A DNA stretch of 64,000 nucleotides from Nitrososphaerota archaeon (GCA_029785085.1 JAFMAI010000004.1:1-64000), one strand, 5' to 3'. Counted from the first letter of the stretch, positions 17,284-26,630 are shown. A program made the numbers and translations. The notes: generated by a model from the sequence alone, not told the origin.

Positions 17284-18933
17284 TTGGCGATTCTTTCCGG
17301 ACTGCCTGTTGACGTGGCCTCGCTGGCGTACCTCGGGATACTCCTGGTCGGGGCCAAGCTTGGGGAGGAGGCGTTCCGCAAGTTGGGCCTCATCCCCTTC
17401 GTTGGCGCGATACTCTTCGGCATCCTGATTGGGCCGGGAGTCTTCGGCGTGGTCGACGCGCTCCCGACCATCGCCCTCTTCGTGACCATCGGGATAGACT
17501 TCCTTCTCTTCGTGAGCGGGGCAGAGGAGTTCGAGGCGGACAGGCTAAGGAGCGTGCTGGCGAAGAAGAAGTCTCTAGCCGTCCCCCTCGCGCAGTTCAC
17601 CATCCGGTTCCTGGCGGTCGCCGCGGTCTCATACTTCGCATTCCATCAGCTCACGGAGGCGGTGGTGATTGGGATAGTGGTCGGGATGAGCAGCGCCGGC
17701 CCGCTGTCGAGGCTGCTCACAGACACGGGCCTTGCAAGGACCGCCGAGGGGACCACGATTTTCTCGCAGGTCCTCGTGATAGAGGTCGCCGCCGTGGTCC
17801 TCTACTCATTCGTCTTTGACCTTGCCGGGAGGGCCGTGACGCTGATGTCAGTGGCGCTGACGGCTGGGGAGCTCTGTGCAGCCATACTCGGCATCGTGGC
17901 CTTCGGGAGGTACGTGATGATCCCGTTGCTCGAGAGGGTCGAGGCCAGGTTCAAGAGCAGAGAGGCGGTCTTCGCGACGATAATATCCATCTTGCTGATA
18001 GCGGGCTTCATCGGCCAGCTCGCAGGGTTCAACGCGGCCATAGTGGCTCTCTTCCTGGGGCTGCTGATGCAGAAGTTCCTCGCGGCCAGGCCCGTCTTGA
18101 TGGAGAAGCTGCGGTCGTTCACCTACGGGTTTTTCGAGCCGATGTTCTTCGCAGGGCTGGGGCTGTACTTCGTGCGAGTCACCCCCGTCCTCATAGTGGC
18201 TGGACTGGGGATATTCGGCGTCGCCCTGGCGTCTGGGGTTCTGGTGGGAGGGGTGTCTGCGGGTTTCTTACGGATCGACAGGTGGCGCTATGCCTTCGGT
18301 ACCACGGTCAAAGGAGGGGTCGACGCAGCCCTTCTGGTCTCCGCCCTCGCCGCGGGGGCGGTGCTCATCGGCGGGTTCGTGTACTCCTCCACGGCCATAG
18401 CAATCGCCCTCCTTTCGCTCGCGGCTCCTCTGCTCTTCAAGGGACGCGCCCCTCTCGTCTCCATAGACCACGAGGCAGGTACCGAGAAGAAGGTTGTCAT
18501 GGAGCGGCTCCGGTCAATGACAGCCGCCGAGATTTGCAGGACCCTGCCCACGGTGACCGTCCGCTATGACGACCTCGCCCGGGAGGCCATTAGGAAGCTC
18601 TCAGTCCTCAACGCCAGGGCAGCGGTGGTGGTAGATGGGGAAGACAAGCCCGTGGCGACCCTGCTGATGCATGACATCATCGGCCTCTCCGCGCGGGAGA
18701 TGTCCACGATGGACGTCTCAGAGATCCCGCTGGCAGACGTGGTGAGGGTTCGGGAGAGCGAGCCCGGACTCAACCTCACGACCACCTTCAGGGAGACCAA
18801 CGTCCCCATAGTCGCCGTCGTCGACGCAAATGGGAAGATGCTGGGAACGATACTCGAGCGAGAGATACTGCGAAAGCTGGTCGAATCGCTGGGAGAGGAG
18901 GAAGGCAAAGAGGCCGGTCCAACTGAGCAGTAA
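17284..18933 (+). CDS. CPA2-type cation/proton antiporter with C-terminal CBS domain pair
   Basis: The first 385 residues are a twelve-helix monovalent cation:proton antiporter of the Kef/CPA2 type. Characteristic stretches are LGEEAFRKLGLIPFVGAILF, IGIVVGMSSAGPLSRLLTDT and IGQLAGFNAAIVALFLGLLM. From about residue 405 there is a CBS pair (MTAAEICRTLPTVTVRYDDL, AVVVDGEDKPVATLLMHDII, then NVPIVAVVDANGKMLGTILE). CBS domains bind adenine nucleotides, so transport may be gated by energy state. It would exchange Na+ or K+ for protons at the membrane. The TTG at 17284 follows a TATA-like box by about 40 bases. It stands alone. Confidence 0.85.
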   Translation: MAILSGLPVDVASLAYLGILLVGAKLGEEAFRKLGLIPFVGAILFGILIGPGVFGVVDALPTIALFVTIGIDFLLFVSGAEEFEADRLRSVLAKKKSLAVPLAQFTIRFLAVAAVSYFAFHQLTEAVVIGIVVGMSSAGPLSRLLTDTGLARTAEGTTIFSQVLVIEVAAVVLYSFVFDLAGRAVTLMSVALTAGELCAAILGIVAFGRYVMIPLLERVEARFKSREAVFATIISILLIAGFIGQLAGFNAAIVALFLGLLMQKFLAARPVLMEKLRSFTYGFFEPMFFAGLGLYFVRVTPVLIVAGLGIFGVALASGVLVGGVSAGFLRIDRWRYAFGTTVKGGVDAALLVSALAAGAVLIGGFVYSSTAIAIALLSLAAPLLFKGRAPLVSIDHEAGTEKKVVMERLRSMTAAEICRTLPTVTVRYDDLAREAIRKLSVLNARAAVVVDGEDKPVATLLMHDIIGLSAREMSTMDVSEIPLADVVRVRESEPGLNLTTTFRETNVPIVAVVDANGKMLGTILEREILRKLVESLGEEEGKEAGPTEQ

Positions 18934-19089
18934 CAAGCGGCCACTTTCTGCGAGCCTTCGGCCTGCATCTGGTCTGGAGCCTCTGCGGCCACGCCTGCCC
19001 CATCCTCTACGCCAGGGACCACATCTCCTCCCCGAGAGGCTATGCACGCACAGACGAGAGGTATCGAGCCGGAGGATGCTTCGCGCTAT

Positions 19090-19992
19090 TCAGCCACCCT
19101 TCTCGAGATAGTGCAAGATCCCCATCACCGAGGTCCTCACTGACACCCTCGCATAGACCGGAAGGCCCTCTACCCCGGCGTCAGCAGCCACGGTCTTCTC
19201 CATGGACTCGGCCGCCTGGTCAAGGCCGACGTTCTGTTTCCTCATGCGGCTAACTTGGCGGACCCATGACTCGACCAGCTCCGCCGTCCTGTCGAAAACC
19301 CACTCGACGTCCTTCCTGGCCGCGAAGTGCGGGAGGAGCAGCTCTGCAGGAGAGGTCTGCCGCAGCGTGGCGACGGTGGCTACAAGCTGCGACGGGTCGA
19401 AGCTCGGGGGAGGGGTCGTAGGTATCAGCGCCTTAAGGTCAGGATAGACGATGCCCACCGCGTCGGCGGTCAGCAGCGACCTGGCCCCGTCCACAAGGAC
19501 AGAGATTTGGTGGGGCGCATGTCCCGGGCTGTGCATCAAGGTGACGGTCAAGCCGTCCCCGAGGTCGAGGTGTGCCTCCGCGCCGACCCCCGTCACCCTT
19601 TCCGCGGCTATAGGCTCAGGAAGGCCATACAGCGCCATAATCGACTCTCCGAAGACCCTCGTCGAGCTCTCGACCAGCTTCGTAGGGTCGATCAGGTGGG
19701 GGACGCCTCTCTCGTGGGCTAGCACTTCTGCGTTGGGCATCTCTCTCAGAAGCCTCCCCGCGGCCCCCGCATGGTCCAGGTGGACGTGGGTGGGGATGAT
19801 GTACCTCACATCCGAGGGCATGACCCCGACCTCAGCCAGGCCCTTCAGCACGGCCTCGTAAGATGAAGCGTATCCGCAGTCGACGAGGGCTGGCTTCGGG
19901 CCCTTCAAGAGGTATGCGCCCACCGTCCCGGGGATCCCGAGGGCGTAGGTGTCCAGCAGGTAGATTTTTTCAGAGATCCTCTTCGCGTACAT
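19090..19992 (-). CDS. Metallo-beta-lactamase-fold hydrolase
   Basis: This 300-residue protein has the MBL metal motif THVHLDHAG (HxHxDH), a second histidine in HSPGHAPHQ, a central aspartate in LLTADAVGIV, and a final histidine in LLPHFAARKD. That is a complete di-metal site. The layout is of the glyoxalase II-like subgroup with a helical C-terminus; the substrate may be a thioester or lactone but cannot be named. It starts seven bases after the M20 amidohydrolase stop on the same strand, so the two form an operon. Confidence 0.85.
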   Translation of the reverse strand: MYAKRISEKIYLLDTYALGIPGTVGAYLLKGPKPALVDCGYASSYEAVLKGLAEVGVMPSDVRYIIPTHVHLDHAGAAGRLLREMPNAEVLAHERGVPHLIDPTKLVESSTRVFGESIMALYGLPEPIAAERVTGVGAEAHLDLGDGLTVTLMHSPGHAPHQISVLVDGARSLLTADAVGIVYPDLKALIPTTPPPSFDPSQLVATVATLRQTSPAELLLPHFAARKDVEWVFDRTAELVESWVRQVSRMRKQNVGLDQAAESMEKTVAADAGVEGLPVYARVSVRTSVMGILHYLEKGG

Positions 19993-19998
19993 GCAGGG

Positions 19999-21189
19999 TC
20001 ACTTCGGCGTGCTCATCTTGCCAAACTCGGAGGCGAGCAGGGCGAGCGACGCGGCTCCGAATTTGAGAGTGTCTTCGTCGACCTTGAACCTCGAGCTGTG
20101 GTTCGGGTACACGCACCCCTTGGCCGTGTTGGCCGCCCCCAGAAAGTAGAACATGCCAGGCGCTTTCTGCAAGAACCTCGAGAAGTCCTCACCGCCGAGA
20201 ATCGGCTCCATCCTCCTCACCCTGGCGCCGCGGATCTTGCGGAGCAGCTTCACTGCTTGCTCCGTCGCCCTGGGGTCGTTCACTGTCACCGGATATGCGT
20301 CCCGCTCGAACTCGACCTCGGCCGACCCTCCATAGGACCTGCAGATCCCCTCGACGACCCTCGCCACCCTCCTCTTGGCCGCTTTCCTTGTCTCCTCGTC
20401 GAGTGTCCTTATGGTCCCATTAAGCTCGGCGTAGTCAGGGATGATGTTCTCTTTGGTCCCTGAGTGGACCGACCCGACTGTAATCACGAAGGGACGGACA
20501 GGGTCCATCATCCTGGAAGAGATGCCCTGCAGGCCCAGAATCACGTTGGCCGCGATATAGACCGGGTCGACTGTCTTGTGGGGGGCAGAACCGTGCCCTC
20601 CCCTCCCCTTGATCCTGATCCTGAACGAGTCTGGGGCCGCCATCACCGGTCCTTCCCTCACCCCGAACTCGCCGGCCTTCCTGTCGCCGTCGATGTGCAG
20701 GCCGAACACGTAGTCGACCTTCGGGTCGAGCATGACTCCGTCCTCTATCATAGGGAGCGCACCCCCCCGCCCTCCGTGCTCCTCGGCAGGTTGGAAGAAG
20801 AACTTCACCGTGCCGTACAGCTCATCCTTGGCCCGGACCAGGATCTCGGCAGCGCCCAGCAGCATCGCCATGTGGGTGTCATGCCCGCACGCATGCATCA
20901 CCCCGTCGACCTTCGACTTGAAGTCTACGTCGGCGGCCTCGGTGACAGGCAGGGCGTCCATGTCCGCCCTCAGTGCCACGACGCTGCCTTCAGCGCTTCC
21001 CTTCAGGATGCCAACCACTCCGTTCCCCCCGACCCCCCTCTTCACGCTGATCCCGAGCGCCTCCAACCTGTCGGCGACGAACTTCGAAGTCCATGTCTCG
21101 CGGTACGAAAGCTCGGGGTGCTGGTGCAGGGTCCTCCTGGTCCTGATCAGCTCAGGTTCGATCCTCTTCGCCTCCGCCAGGAAGTCCAC
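19999..21189 (-). CDS. M20-family amidohydrolase (IAA-amino acid hydrolase type)
   Basis: This metal-dependent hydrolase removes an acyl or carbamoyl group from an amino acid. The family's ordered motifs are present: RRTLHQHPELSYRE, VVALRADMDALPV, MHACGHDTHMAMLLGAA, FFFQPAEEHGGRGGA and GGEDFSRFLQKAPG. I place the start at a GTG at 21189. This is 25 bases after TTTTATC (21217-21211) and gives the usual N-terminus DFLAEAKRIEPELIRTRRTL. The frame extends to 21252 with ATGs at 21252 and 21228, but those residues do not look like the family. Precise substrates are not readable. It is first in an operon with the MBL hydrolase. Confidence 0.85.
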   Translation of the reverse strand: MDFLAEAKRIEPELIRTRRTLHQHPELSYRETWTSKFVADRLEALGISVKRGVGGNGVVGILKGSAEGSVVALRADMDALPVTEAADVDFKSKVDGVMHACGHDTHMAMLLGAAEILVRAKDELYGTVKFFFQPAEEHGGRGGALPMIEDGVMLDPKVDYVFGLHIDGDRKAGEFGVREGPVMAAPDSFRIRIKGRGGHGSAPHKTVDPVYIAANVILGLQGISSRMMDPVRPFVITVGSVHSGTKENIIPDYAELNGTIRTLDEETRKAAKRRVARVVEGICRSYGGSAEVEFERDAYPVTVNDPRATEQAVKLLRKIRGARVRRMEPILGGEDFSRFLQKAPGMFYFLGAANTAKGCVYPNHSSRFKVDEDTLKFGAASLALLASEFGKMSTPK

Positions 21190-21284
21190 GGCTGGCGTGC
21201 CGCAGGGACGGATAAAAGGAGTCGACATCCAACTCGTCCCCGAAGCTTCCATTAGGGCTCATCCTTTTAGCACACCCTGAGGCC

Positions 21285-21923
21285 TTGGTCGCGTTGGCAC
21301 TGTCCAACGCCTCGAAGGCAGGTACAGCAATCTTTCTGGGGGCAGCCCAGTTCACCGTCTGCCTAGTGCTTGCAGAAATCATGTTCCCGAACTACAACGT
21401 CTCCACCAATTACATCAGTGACCTGGGAGCCTTCTGCCCTTCGGTAGGGCCGTGCATCATCGAGCCCTCGGCCGACATCTTCAACGGGTCTATCATCCTC
21501 CTTGGGTTGCTCATACTCCTGGGTGCCTATTACCTCCGACGGGCCTTCCGTTCGACCCCCACTGCTATAGTCGTCGCTCTTGCCGGAGTAGGCGCCATGG
21601 GCGTCGGCCTGTTCCCAGAGACGACAGGGATATGGCACAGCGTGTTCTCCCTCATCGTCTTCCTCTTCGCGGGGCTTTCGGCGATTCTGACGTTCAGATA
21701 CCAGAAGAGGCCGATGTCATACTTCTCGGTCGTCCTCGGCGCGATGACCCTCGCCGCCCTCGTCCTCTTCATCGGAGGCGAGTACTTCGGCCTCGGCGCG
21801 GGGGGGATGGAGAGGATGGTGGTCTATCCGTCCCTAATCTGGTCGCTGGGGTTCGGCGGGCACATGATGTCGACTGATGACCCCGCGAGGCCACAGCCGC
21901 AGGCGCCGAGCTCGAGTCCCTGA
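21285..21923 (+). CDS. DUF998 membrane protein
   Basis: A membrane protein of about 212 residues with six hydrophobic segments. The motifs YNVSTNYISDLGAF near the first helix and MGVGLFPETTGIWHSVFSLI in the middle are those of the DUF998 family, common in archaea and actinobacteria. Function is unknown. TTG at 21285 or TTG at 21294 may be the start; a TATA-like sequence, CCTTTTAG, lies at about 21261-21268. The gene is divergent from the M20 gene and ends in a proline- and serine-rich tail. Confidence 0.75.
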   Translation: MVALALSNASKAGTAIFLGAAQFTVCLVLAEIMFPNYNVSTNYISDLGAFCPSVGPCIIEPSADIFNGSIILLGLLILLGAYYLRRAFRSTPTAIVVALAGVGAMGVGLFPETTGIWHSVFSLIVFLFAGLSAILTFRYQKRPMSYFSVVLGAMTLAALVLFIGGEYFGLGAGGMERMVVYPSLIWSLGFGGHMMSTDDPARPQPQAPSSSP

Positions 21924-21979
21924 GACGCGCGCAGCCCTCCCCTGCCCCCCACACCACAGACTGCGTTGGAGAGGAGAGG

Positions 21980-24016
21980 CTACGCAGATTGTATCTGCTT
22001 CCTGATGGCGTCGACCACGTCCGGGTTCGCCAGGGTGGTGATGTCTCCGTAGTCCTTCCCGTCCGAAATGGCCACGAGGACACGTCTCATGATCTTCCCT
22101 GACCTGGTCTTGGGGAGATCGGGGACGACGTGGACAGACCTCGGCCTCGCTATGGGACCAAGCTGCTTCACCACGTTCTCCTTGATGGCCTCCTCCAACG
22201 CCTTCGGGGAGGTGCCTGGCCCTCCTGGTTTAAGCACCACATACACGACAGGGACGTGACCACGGATCTCGTCCGACATTGCTATCGCCGCGGCCTCGGC
22301 AACCTCAGGGGTGGTCAGGACAGCGTTCTCCAGCTCCTTGGTCCCCAGCCTGTGGCCGGCCACCTTGATCACGTCGTCCACCCTGCCGAGGATGCGGAAG
22401 TATCCGTCGGAAGCCAGCACCGCTCCATCTCCGGCGAAGTAGGGCCAGTCGTGCCAGTCCTTGCTCCCCCTGTCCCTATTGTACTTCGAGTAGTACGTCC
22501 TGACGAATCTGTCGGGGTCCCCCCAGATGGTCTGCATGATGCCTGGCCAGGGGTTCCTGATGCACAGGTTCCCTGCCTTGTTCTCCCCGGCAGGGACCAC
22601 GGCGCCGTCCTCGTCATAGATCACCGGATAGATGCCAGGCATCCCGGGACCGGCACTCCCGGGCTTCATGGGGCTGATTGCAGGCAGAGTCGAGCAGAGG
22701 AACCCTCCTGTCTCAGTCTGCCACCAGGTGTCAGTGATCACAGCCTCCTTCTTTCCGACCACGTCATGGAACCACCTCCAGGTCTCTGGCTCTATGGGCT
22801 CGCCCACCGTGGTCATGGCCTTGAAGTGATAGTCATACTTCAGAGGTTCTTCCGGCCCCGACTTCCTCAGCATCCTGATGGTCGTAGGCGCTGTATGGAA
22901 GATGTTCACTCTCAGCCTTTCAGCTATCCTCCAGGGCCTCCCCGCGTCCGGATATAGGGGCACCCCCTCATACATCACTGTAGTGGCAGCAAGCGCCAGG
23001 GGTCCGTACACTATGTAGGAGTGACCGGTGATCCACCCGATGTCAGCGAAGCACCAATAGACGTCTTCTGGGTGTATGTCTTGGACGTACTTCGAGGTGG
23101 CGGCAACGTACGCCAGGTAACCACCGGTCCGGTGCTGGGCGCCCTTGGGCTTCCCAGTGGAGCCGCTGGTGTACATCAGGAACAGCGGCGCCTCCGAGTC
23201 CATGGACACAGGGGCCACAGTCTTCCCCCGGAACCGCGCTTCCAGACTGTCTACGAAGAAGTCCCGACCCTCGACCATGGGTGCCGCCGAAATGTATCTC
23301 CCGGGATGGCGCCTCCACACGAGAACTTTCTCGACCTGGGCGCCGAGCTTCCCTGCCTCCTCTACCACGACGTCGGCCTCCTTCTTCTTGTCGATGACGC
23401 CCCCGTTCCTGTAGTATCCGTCGATGGTCACCAGCACCCGGCTTCTCGAGTCTTCGACCCGCTCGGCGCAAGCCCTGGCGCTGAATCCGCCGAAGACCTG
23501 GTTGTGGATGATGCCGAGCCTGGCGCAGGCCAGCATGGAGATTGGGAGCTCGGGGGTCATTGGGAGGTGGAAGGTGACCCTGTCCCCAGCCTTCAGCCCC
23601 AGGCTCTGGAGCACGAGCGCGAACTCGTTGACCCTCCTGTAGAGCTCCCGGTAGGTGACCACCCCGTGGGCCTCGTCCTCGGGTTCTGGAACCCAGACGA
23701 TGGCAGCCTTGTTGCCGTACTTCTGTAGGTGCCGGTCAACACAGTTGTATGCCACGTTGAGCCTCCCCCCGACGAACCACTTCCAGAATGGCGGGTTGGA
23801 CGCGTCGAGGGTGGTGTGCCAGCCCTTATCCCATGTCAGTAGGCTCGCGTACTCTCTGAAACACTCGGGAAAGTTCTCCTCAGAGAAGCGCTCGAAGATG
23901 CCCCTGTCGCGCATGTTCGCCTGGGTGGCAAAGGCAGCTGGCGGGTCGACGAGATGCTCCTCTTTCCAGTGCACCGCTATCTGCGTCTCGGCTACATCCG
24001 AGTCTGCTCCGGCCAT
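21980..24016 (-). CDS. acsA: Acetyl-CoA synthetase (AMP-forming)
   Basis: This 678-residue enzyme makes acetyl-CoA from acetate, ATP and CoA through acetyl-AMP. It has the AMP-binding loop YTSGSTGKPKGAQH, the ACS-specific TDTWWQTETGG region and the terminal catalytic lysine in KTRSGKIMRRVL. The N-terminal HWKEEHLVDPPAAFATQANM and WHTTLDASNPPFWKWFVGG are typical of true acetyl-CoA synthetases. Length is normal. The ATG at 24016 is 27 bases after a TTAAAT box. The C-terminal lysine is where acetylation often controls this enzyme. It would supply acetyl-CoA to the citrate synthase at 34511. Confidence 0.93.
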   Translation of the reverse strand: MAGADSDVAETQIAVHWKEEHLVDPPAAFATQANMRDRGIFERFSEENFPECFREYASLLTWDKGWHTTLDASNPPFWKWFVGGRLNVAYNCVDRHLQKYGNKAAIVWVPEPEDEAHGVVTYRELYRRVNEFALVLQSLGLKAGDRVTFHLPMTPELPISMLACARLGIIHNQVFGGFSARACAERVEDSRSRVLVTIDGYYRNGGVIDKKKEADVVVEEAGKLGAQVEKVLVWRRHPGRYISAAPMVEGRDFFVDSLEARFRGKTVAPVSMDSEAPLFLMYTSGSTGKPKGAQHRTGGYLAYVAATSKYVQDIHPEDVYWCFADIGWITGHSYIVYGPLALAATTVMYEGVPLYPDAGRPWRIAERLRVNIFHTAPTTIRMLRKSGPEEPLKYDYHFKAMTTVGEPIEPETWRWFHDVVGKKEAVITDTWWQTETGGFLCSTLPAISPMKPGSAGPGMPGIYPVIYDEDGAVVPAGENKAGNLCIRNPWPGIMQTIWGDPDRFVRTYYSKYNRDRGSKDWHDWPYFAGDGAVLASDGYFRILGRVDDVIKVAGHRLGTKELENAVLTTPEVAEAAAIAMSDEIRGHVPVVYVVLKPGGPGTSPKALEEAIKENVVKQLGPIARPRSVHVVPDLPKTRSGKIMRRVLVAISDGKDYGDITTLANPDVVDAIRKQIQSA

Positions 24017-24092
24017 CCTTTGCCGTCTCCTCTCCCCGGAGATTTAAGATTGGTCGAGCCGTTGGAAGCCCGGGGGCAATCCTCAGGCAGTC

Positions 24093-24350
24093 ATGAGGGT
24101 TCCCGGCGTCCGGAAGGCTGCGGACGACCTGGAGTCCAAAGGGGTCAGCCTGGCACAGGAGCCCCGGGAGTACGCCTGGGCCGTCTTTGTCACCTTCGCC
24201 GACCCTGGCGGCAACTTGTTCTCCATCAACAGCCTCCGAAGCCGTCTTCCTAGGAGTCCGGTGGGACGATGCCGAGCAACGTGGTGTTCGCTGCCGTCTC
24301 CAATCCAGAGCGGAGGAGGATCCTGGACATGCTGCGGGAGAGCGAAATGA
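24093..24350 (+). pseudogene. Glyoxalase/VOC-domain fragment
   Basis: Only the last third of a vicinal-oxygen-chelate domain is present: RVPGVRKAADDLESKGVSLA, then WAVFVTFADPGGNLFSINS. Intact relatives are about 120 residues and end shortly after this motif. Here the N-terminal metal-binding half is missing, and the frame runs on past the normal end into the ArsR gene. It is probably a truncated remnant. Its ordering just before an ArsR gene is typical of functional VOC-ArsR pairs. Confidence 0.6.
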
Positions 24351-24607
24351 CGGCGGGAGGTCTTGGGGCGGCCCTCCCCGGACTGGCGCAGCCTGCGGTT
24401 TCCAGGCATCTCAGGGCCCTCCGCGAGGCAGGGTTGGTCAGCGTCTCCCCAATGGGCCAGCAGAGGGTCTACGCCCCGGCGCCGGGCGGGCTCAAGGAAC
24501 TTGACGCCTAGATCTCCGCCTACAGGGGGTTCCGGTCGGGACGGCTCGCACAGCTGTCAGCGCGCGTGGACGAGCCCTCCAAGCCGAAGAGGGTGCCTCG
24601 ACAGTGA
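24269..24607 (+). pseudogene. ArsR-type regulator interrupted by an in-frame TAG
   Basis: The first 80 codons encode a standard ArsR winged helix: FAAVSNPERRRILDMLRESE, then GLAQPAVSRHLRALREAGLV and QQRVYAPAPGGLKELDA. A TAG at 24509-24511 follows. The same frame continues ISAYRGFRSGRLAQLSARVD to a TGA at 24605-24607. In intact homologues the C-terminal helix reads like DAWLxxYRxFWxxRLDxL, so the TAG replaces the conserved tryptophan or its neighbour. The truncated protein would still have its DNA-binding domain, so residual function is possible. Confidence 0.7.
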
Positions 24608-24777
24608 CCTCGCCTCCGCTCCGGGGACGTGCATTCCTGGACCGGCTAGGGGCCCATCTAGGCCGCAAGCCTCGTCAAAACTGGCAGAGGCGTTGCCAGG
24701 AAGTTACGCGCGGGCCCCCTCTATCTTGGGTTTCAAGGAGCGGGTTCAAACCCAGGACGGACTCCGAGTCCTAGGGA

Positions 24778-24877
24778 TGCGGGGGATGGGATTCGAACCC
24801 ATGAACCCCTAAGGGAGGGGATCTCTGCGAACGCCCGCTTAAGTCCCCTGCTTTTGGCCAAGCTTAGCTACCCCCGC
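24778..24877 (-). tRNA. tRNA-Leu (anticodon UAA) with a 15-base intron
   Basis: A complete type II tRNA. The acceptor strands are GCGGGGG (24877-24871) and CCCCCGC (24785-24779) with A73 at 24778. The D arm is GCT/AGC, the anticodon stem GGGGA/TCCCC, the variable arm is long (CCCT-TA-GGGG), and the T arm is ATGGG-TTCGAAT-CCCAT. The anticodon loop CTTAAG-A is split after position 37 by an intron at 24823-24837, the canonical archaeal site. Anticodon UAA is at 24841-24839. CCA is not encoded. A TATA-like GTTAATAAC lies about 30 bases upstream at 24903-24911. Confidence 0.93.
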
Positions 24878-24920
24878 AGGGGTCGAGCGGGAATCTTGCG
24901 TTATTAACATTGGAAAGACG

Positions 24921-26609
24921 CTAGCCGAGGAGCTCCAAGAAGTCGCGGAGCTCTCTGGTGTTCGCGACATCTCCGGCCTCCAGCCAGGCCCTCCGGGCGA
25001 TAGCCACCCCATAGGCAGCGTTGTCCAGCCCGCCCACGGAGTGCGCGTCGGAGTCCACCACCACGGGCACTCCCTCTTCCATGGCCTTCCTCGCCCACAC
25101 CTCGTCGAGGTCCAGCCTGTCAGGTTCCCCATCTATCTCGAGCATCTTGCCGTTCCTCTTCGCTGCCTCTATGACCTTCGAGAGGTCTATGGGGTTCCCC
25201 TCCCTCCTGCCGATCAGCCTGTTTGTTGGGTGGCACAGGAAGTTCACTGAGGGGTGGGCGAGCGCGCTGAGCGCCCTTTCAGTCAGCTTCTCGGGGCTCT
25301 GCCTGAAACTCTGGTGAAGAGAGGCTCCGACGATGTCGAACTCGTCGAGGAAGCCCTCGTCGAAGTCGAGCGACCCGTCGCTCTTGATCTCCACTTCGAC
25401 CCCCTTCAGTATCCTGAACGGCGCCAGCTCTTCGTTCAGCCTGTCGATCTCCTTCCATTGCCGCCTGAACCGCTCTTCGGAAAGACCGTGGGCCACCCTC
25501 ACGGACACCGAGTGGTCGGTGAACGCGATGTACTCATGTCCTCGCGCCTTGGCCGCCTCTGCCATCAGGTCCATCTCAGCGGTCCCGTCGCTCCAGGTCG
25601 AGTGCATCTGCAAATCCCCTTTGATGTCGTCGAAGGAGATGAGGTCGGGGAGCTTGCCACTGAGCGATGCAGCCACCTCACCTCTGTTCTCCCTCAGTTC
25701 AGGGGGTATGTACTGCATGCCGAGTTCGTGATAGATTCCCTCTTCGCTCTCTCCCGCGATCCTCTCTCCGTCTTTCCTGAAGAGGCCGTATTCGTTGAGC
25801 TTCCACCCCTTCTCGATTGCCAGGTTCCTCAGTGCTATGTTGTGGTCTTTCGAGCCCGTGAAGTACACCAGCGCGGCTCCGCACTCTTCGGGTGCGAACG
25901 CCCTGGCGTCTACCTGCACTCCGTTCTCAAGCTTCACGCTCGCCCTCCTGGGGCCTCTCTCCAGGACCTGGGCTACGCCGGGGCACCTGGAGATGGCGTC
26001 GATGAATCTCGGGTCAGTGGAGAGGAGGTCGATGTCTCCGACGGTGTCCTTTCCGCGCCGCAGGCTGCCCGCCATCCTAACCTCGATGCCCAGGGCAGCG
26101 AAGTAGGACGCCAGCTTCTGGAACTCAGCCTCCGCCTCCGGGACTAGCATCCGCTTTTCGAAACTGGCTAGCTTCTCGATTCCCATCCGGAACGCCTCCC
26201 TGACGGTGGGGCCGAACTCAGGGTCTAGCCTTCCTGACTCCAGCGCTGACTTCAGGTCCTCGACGCTCGAAATCCCTAGGTCGTGGGAAAGACGGTAGGC
26301 CGTCCTAGGCCCTATCCCCTGGACACTCATGAGTTTCGGCACGCCTGGAGGCGTCTTCGCCTTCATCCTCTCCAGGAGTTCGAGCCTCCCCGTCCTGAGA
26401 TACTCGTCAATCTTCCGGGCTATGCCTGCGCCCACGTACCTGACGTCTTCCAGCTGCTTCCTATTCCAGAGCGCTTCAACGTCTTCGTTCAGATTCCTGA
26501 TGCTGGTGGCCGCCCTATGATATGCGATCACCTTGAACCTGTCTTCCCCGTTGGTTTCCGCCACGTCTCCCAGGCTGTCCAGGACGTCGGCAACCTCGGC
26601 GTTCCTCAA
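24921..26609 (-). CDS. polX: DNA polymerase X family protein with PHP domain (PolX)
   Basis: This 562-residue protein has the bacterial/archaeal PolX layout. A helix-hairpin-helix domain comes first (DRFKVIAYHRAATSIRNL, then SVQGIGPRTAYRL). The X-family polymerase palm follows (MAGSLRRGKDTVGDIDLL, with the catalytic aspartate pair). A C-terminal PHP domain contains DLQMHSTWSDGT, FTDHS, GVEVEIK and VVDSDAHS. It fills short gaps in base-excision repair, and the PHP domain gives 3'-5' exonuclease or end-trimming activity. The start is a TTG at 26609, 26 bases from a TTTTAAAA box shared with the divergent AsnC-type gene. The tRNA-Leu gene follows after 43 bases. Confidence 0.93.
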   Translation of the reverse strand: MRNAEVADVLDSLGDVAETNGEDRFKVIAYHRAATSIRNLNEDVEALWNRKQLEDVRYVGAGIARKIDEYLRTGRLELLERMKAKTPPGVPKLMSVQGIGPRTAYRLSHDLGISSVEDLKSALESGRLDPEFGPTVREAFRMGIEKLASFEKRMLVPEAEAEFQKLASYFAALGIEVRMAGSLRRGKDTVGDIDLLSTDPRFIDAISRCPGVAQVLERGPRRASVKLENGVQVDARAFAPEECGAALVYFTGSKDHNIALRNLAIEKGWKLNEYGLFRKDGERIAGESEEGIYHELGMQYIPPELRENRGEVAASLSGKLPDLISFDDIKGDLQMHSTWSDGTAEMDLMAEAAKARGHEYIAFTDHSVSVRVAHGLSEERFRRQWKEIDRLNEELAPFRILKGVEVEIKSDGSLDFDEGFLDEFDIVGASLHQSFRQSPEKLTERALSALAHPSVNFLCHPTNRLIGRREGNPIDLSKVIEAAKRNGKMLEIDGEPDRLDLDEVWARKAMEEGVPVVVDSDAHSVGGLDNAAYGVAIARRAWLEAGDVANTRELRDFLELLG

Positions 26610-26630
26610 TACGGTGATTTGACGGCGATT

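Noticed and set aside
8292-24607. Genome-wide recoding of TAG (for example to pyrrolysine)
   Set aside because: Several intact genes here (PadR, SDR, phosphoesterase, the AsnC-domain gene, the small basic protein) end in TAG, and the pump gene with internal TAGs also has a frameshift. Decay explains the data; it is kept only as a low-interest check.
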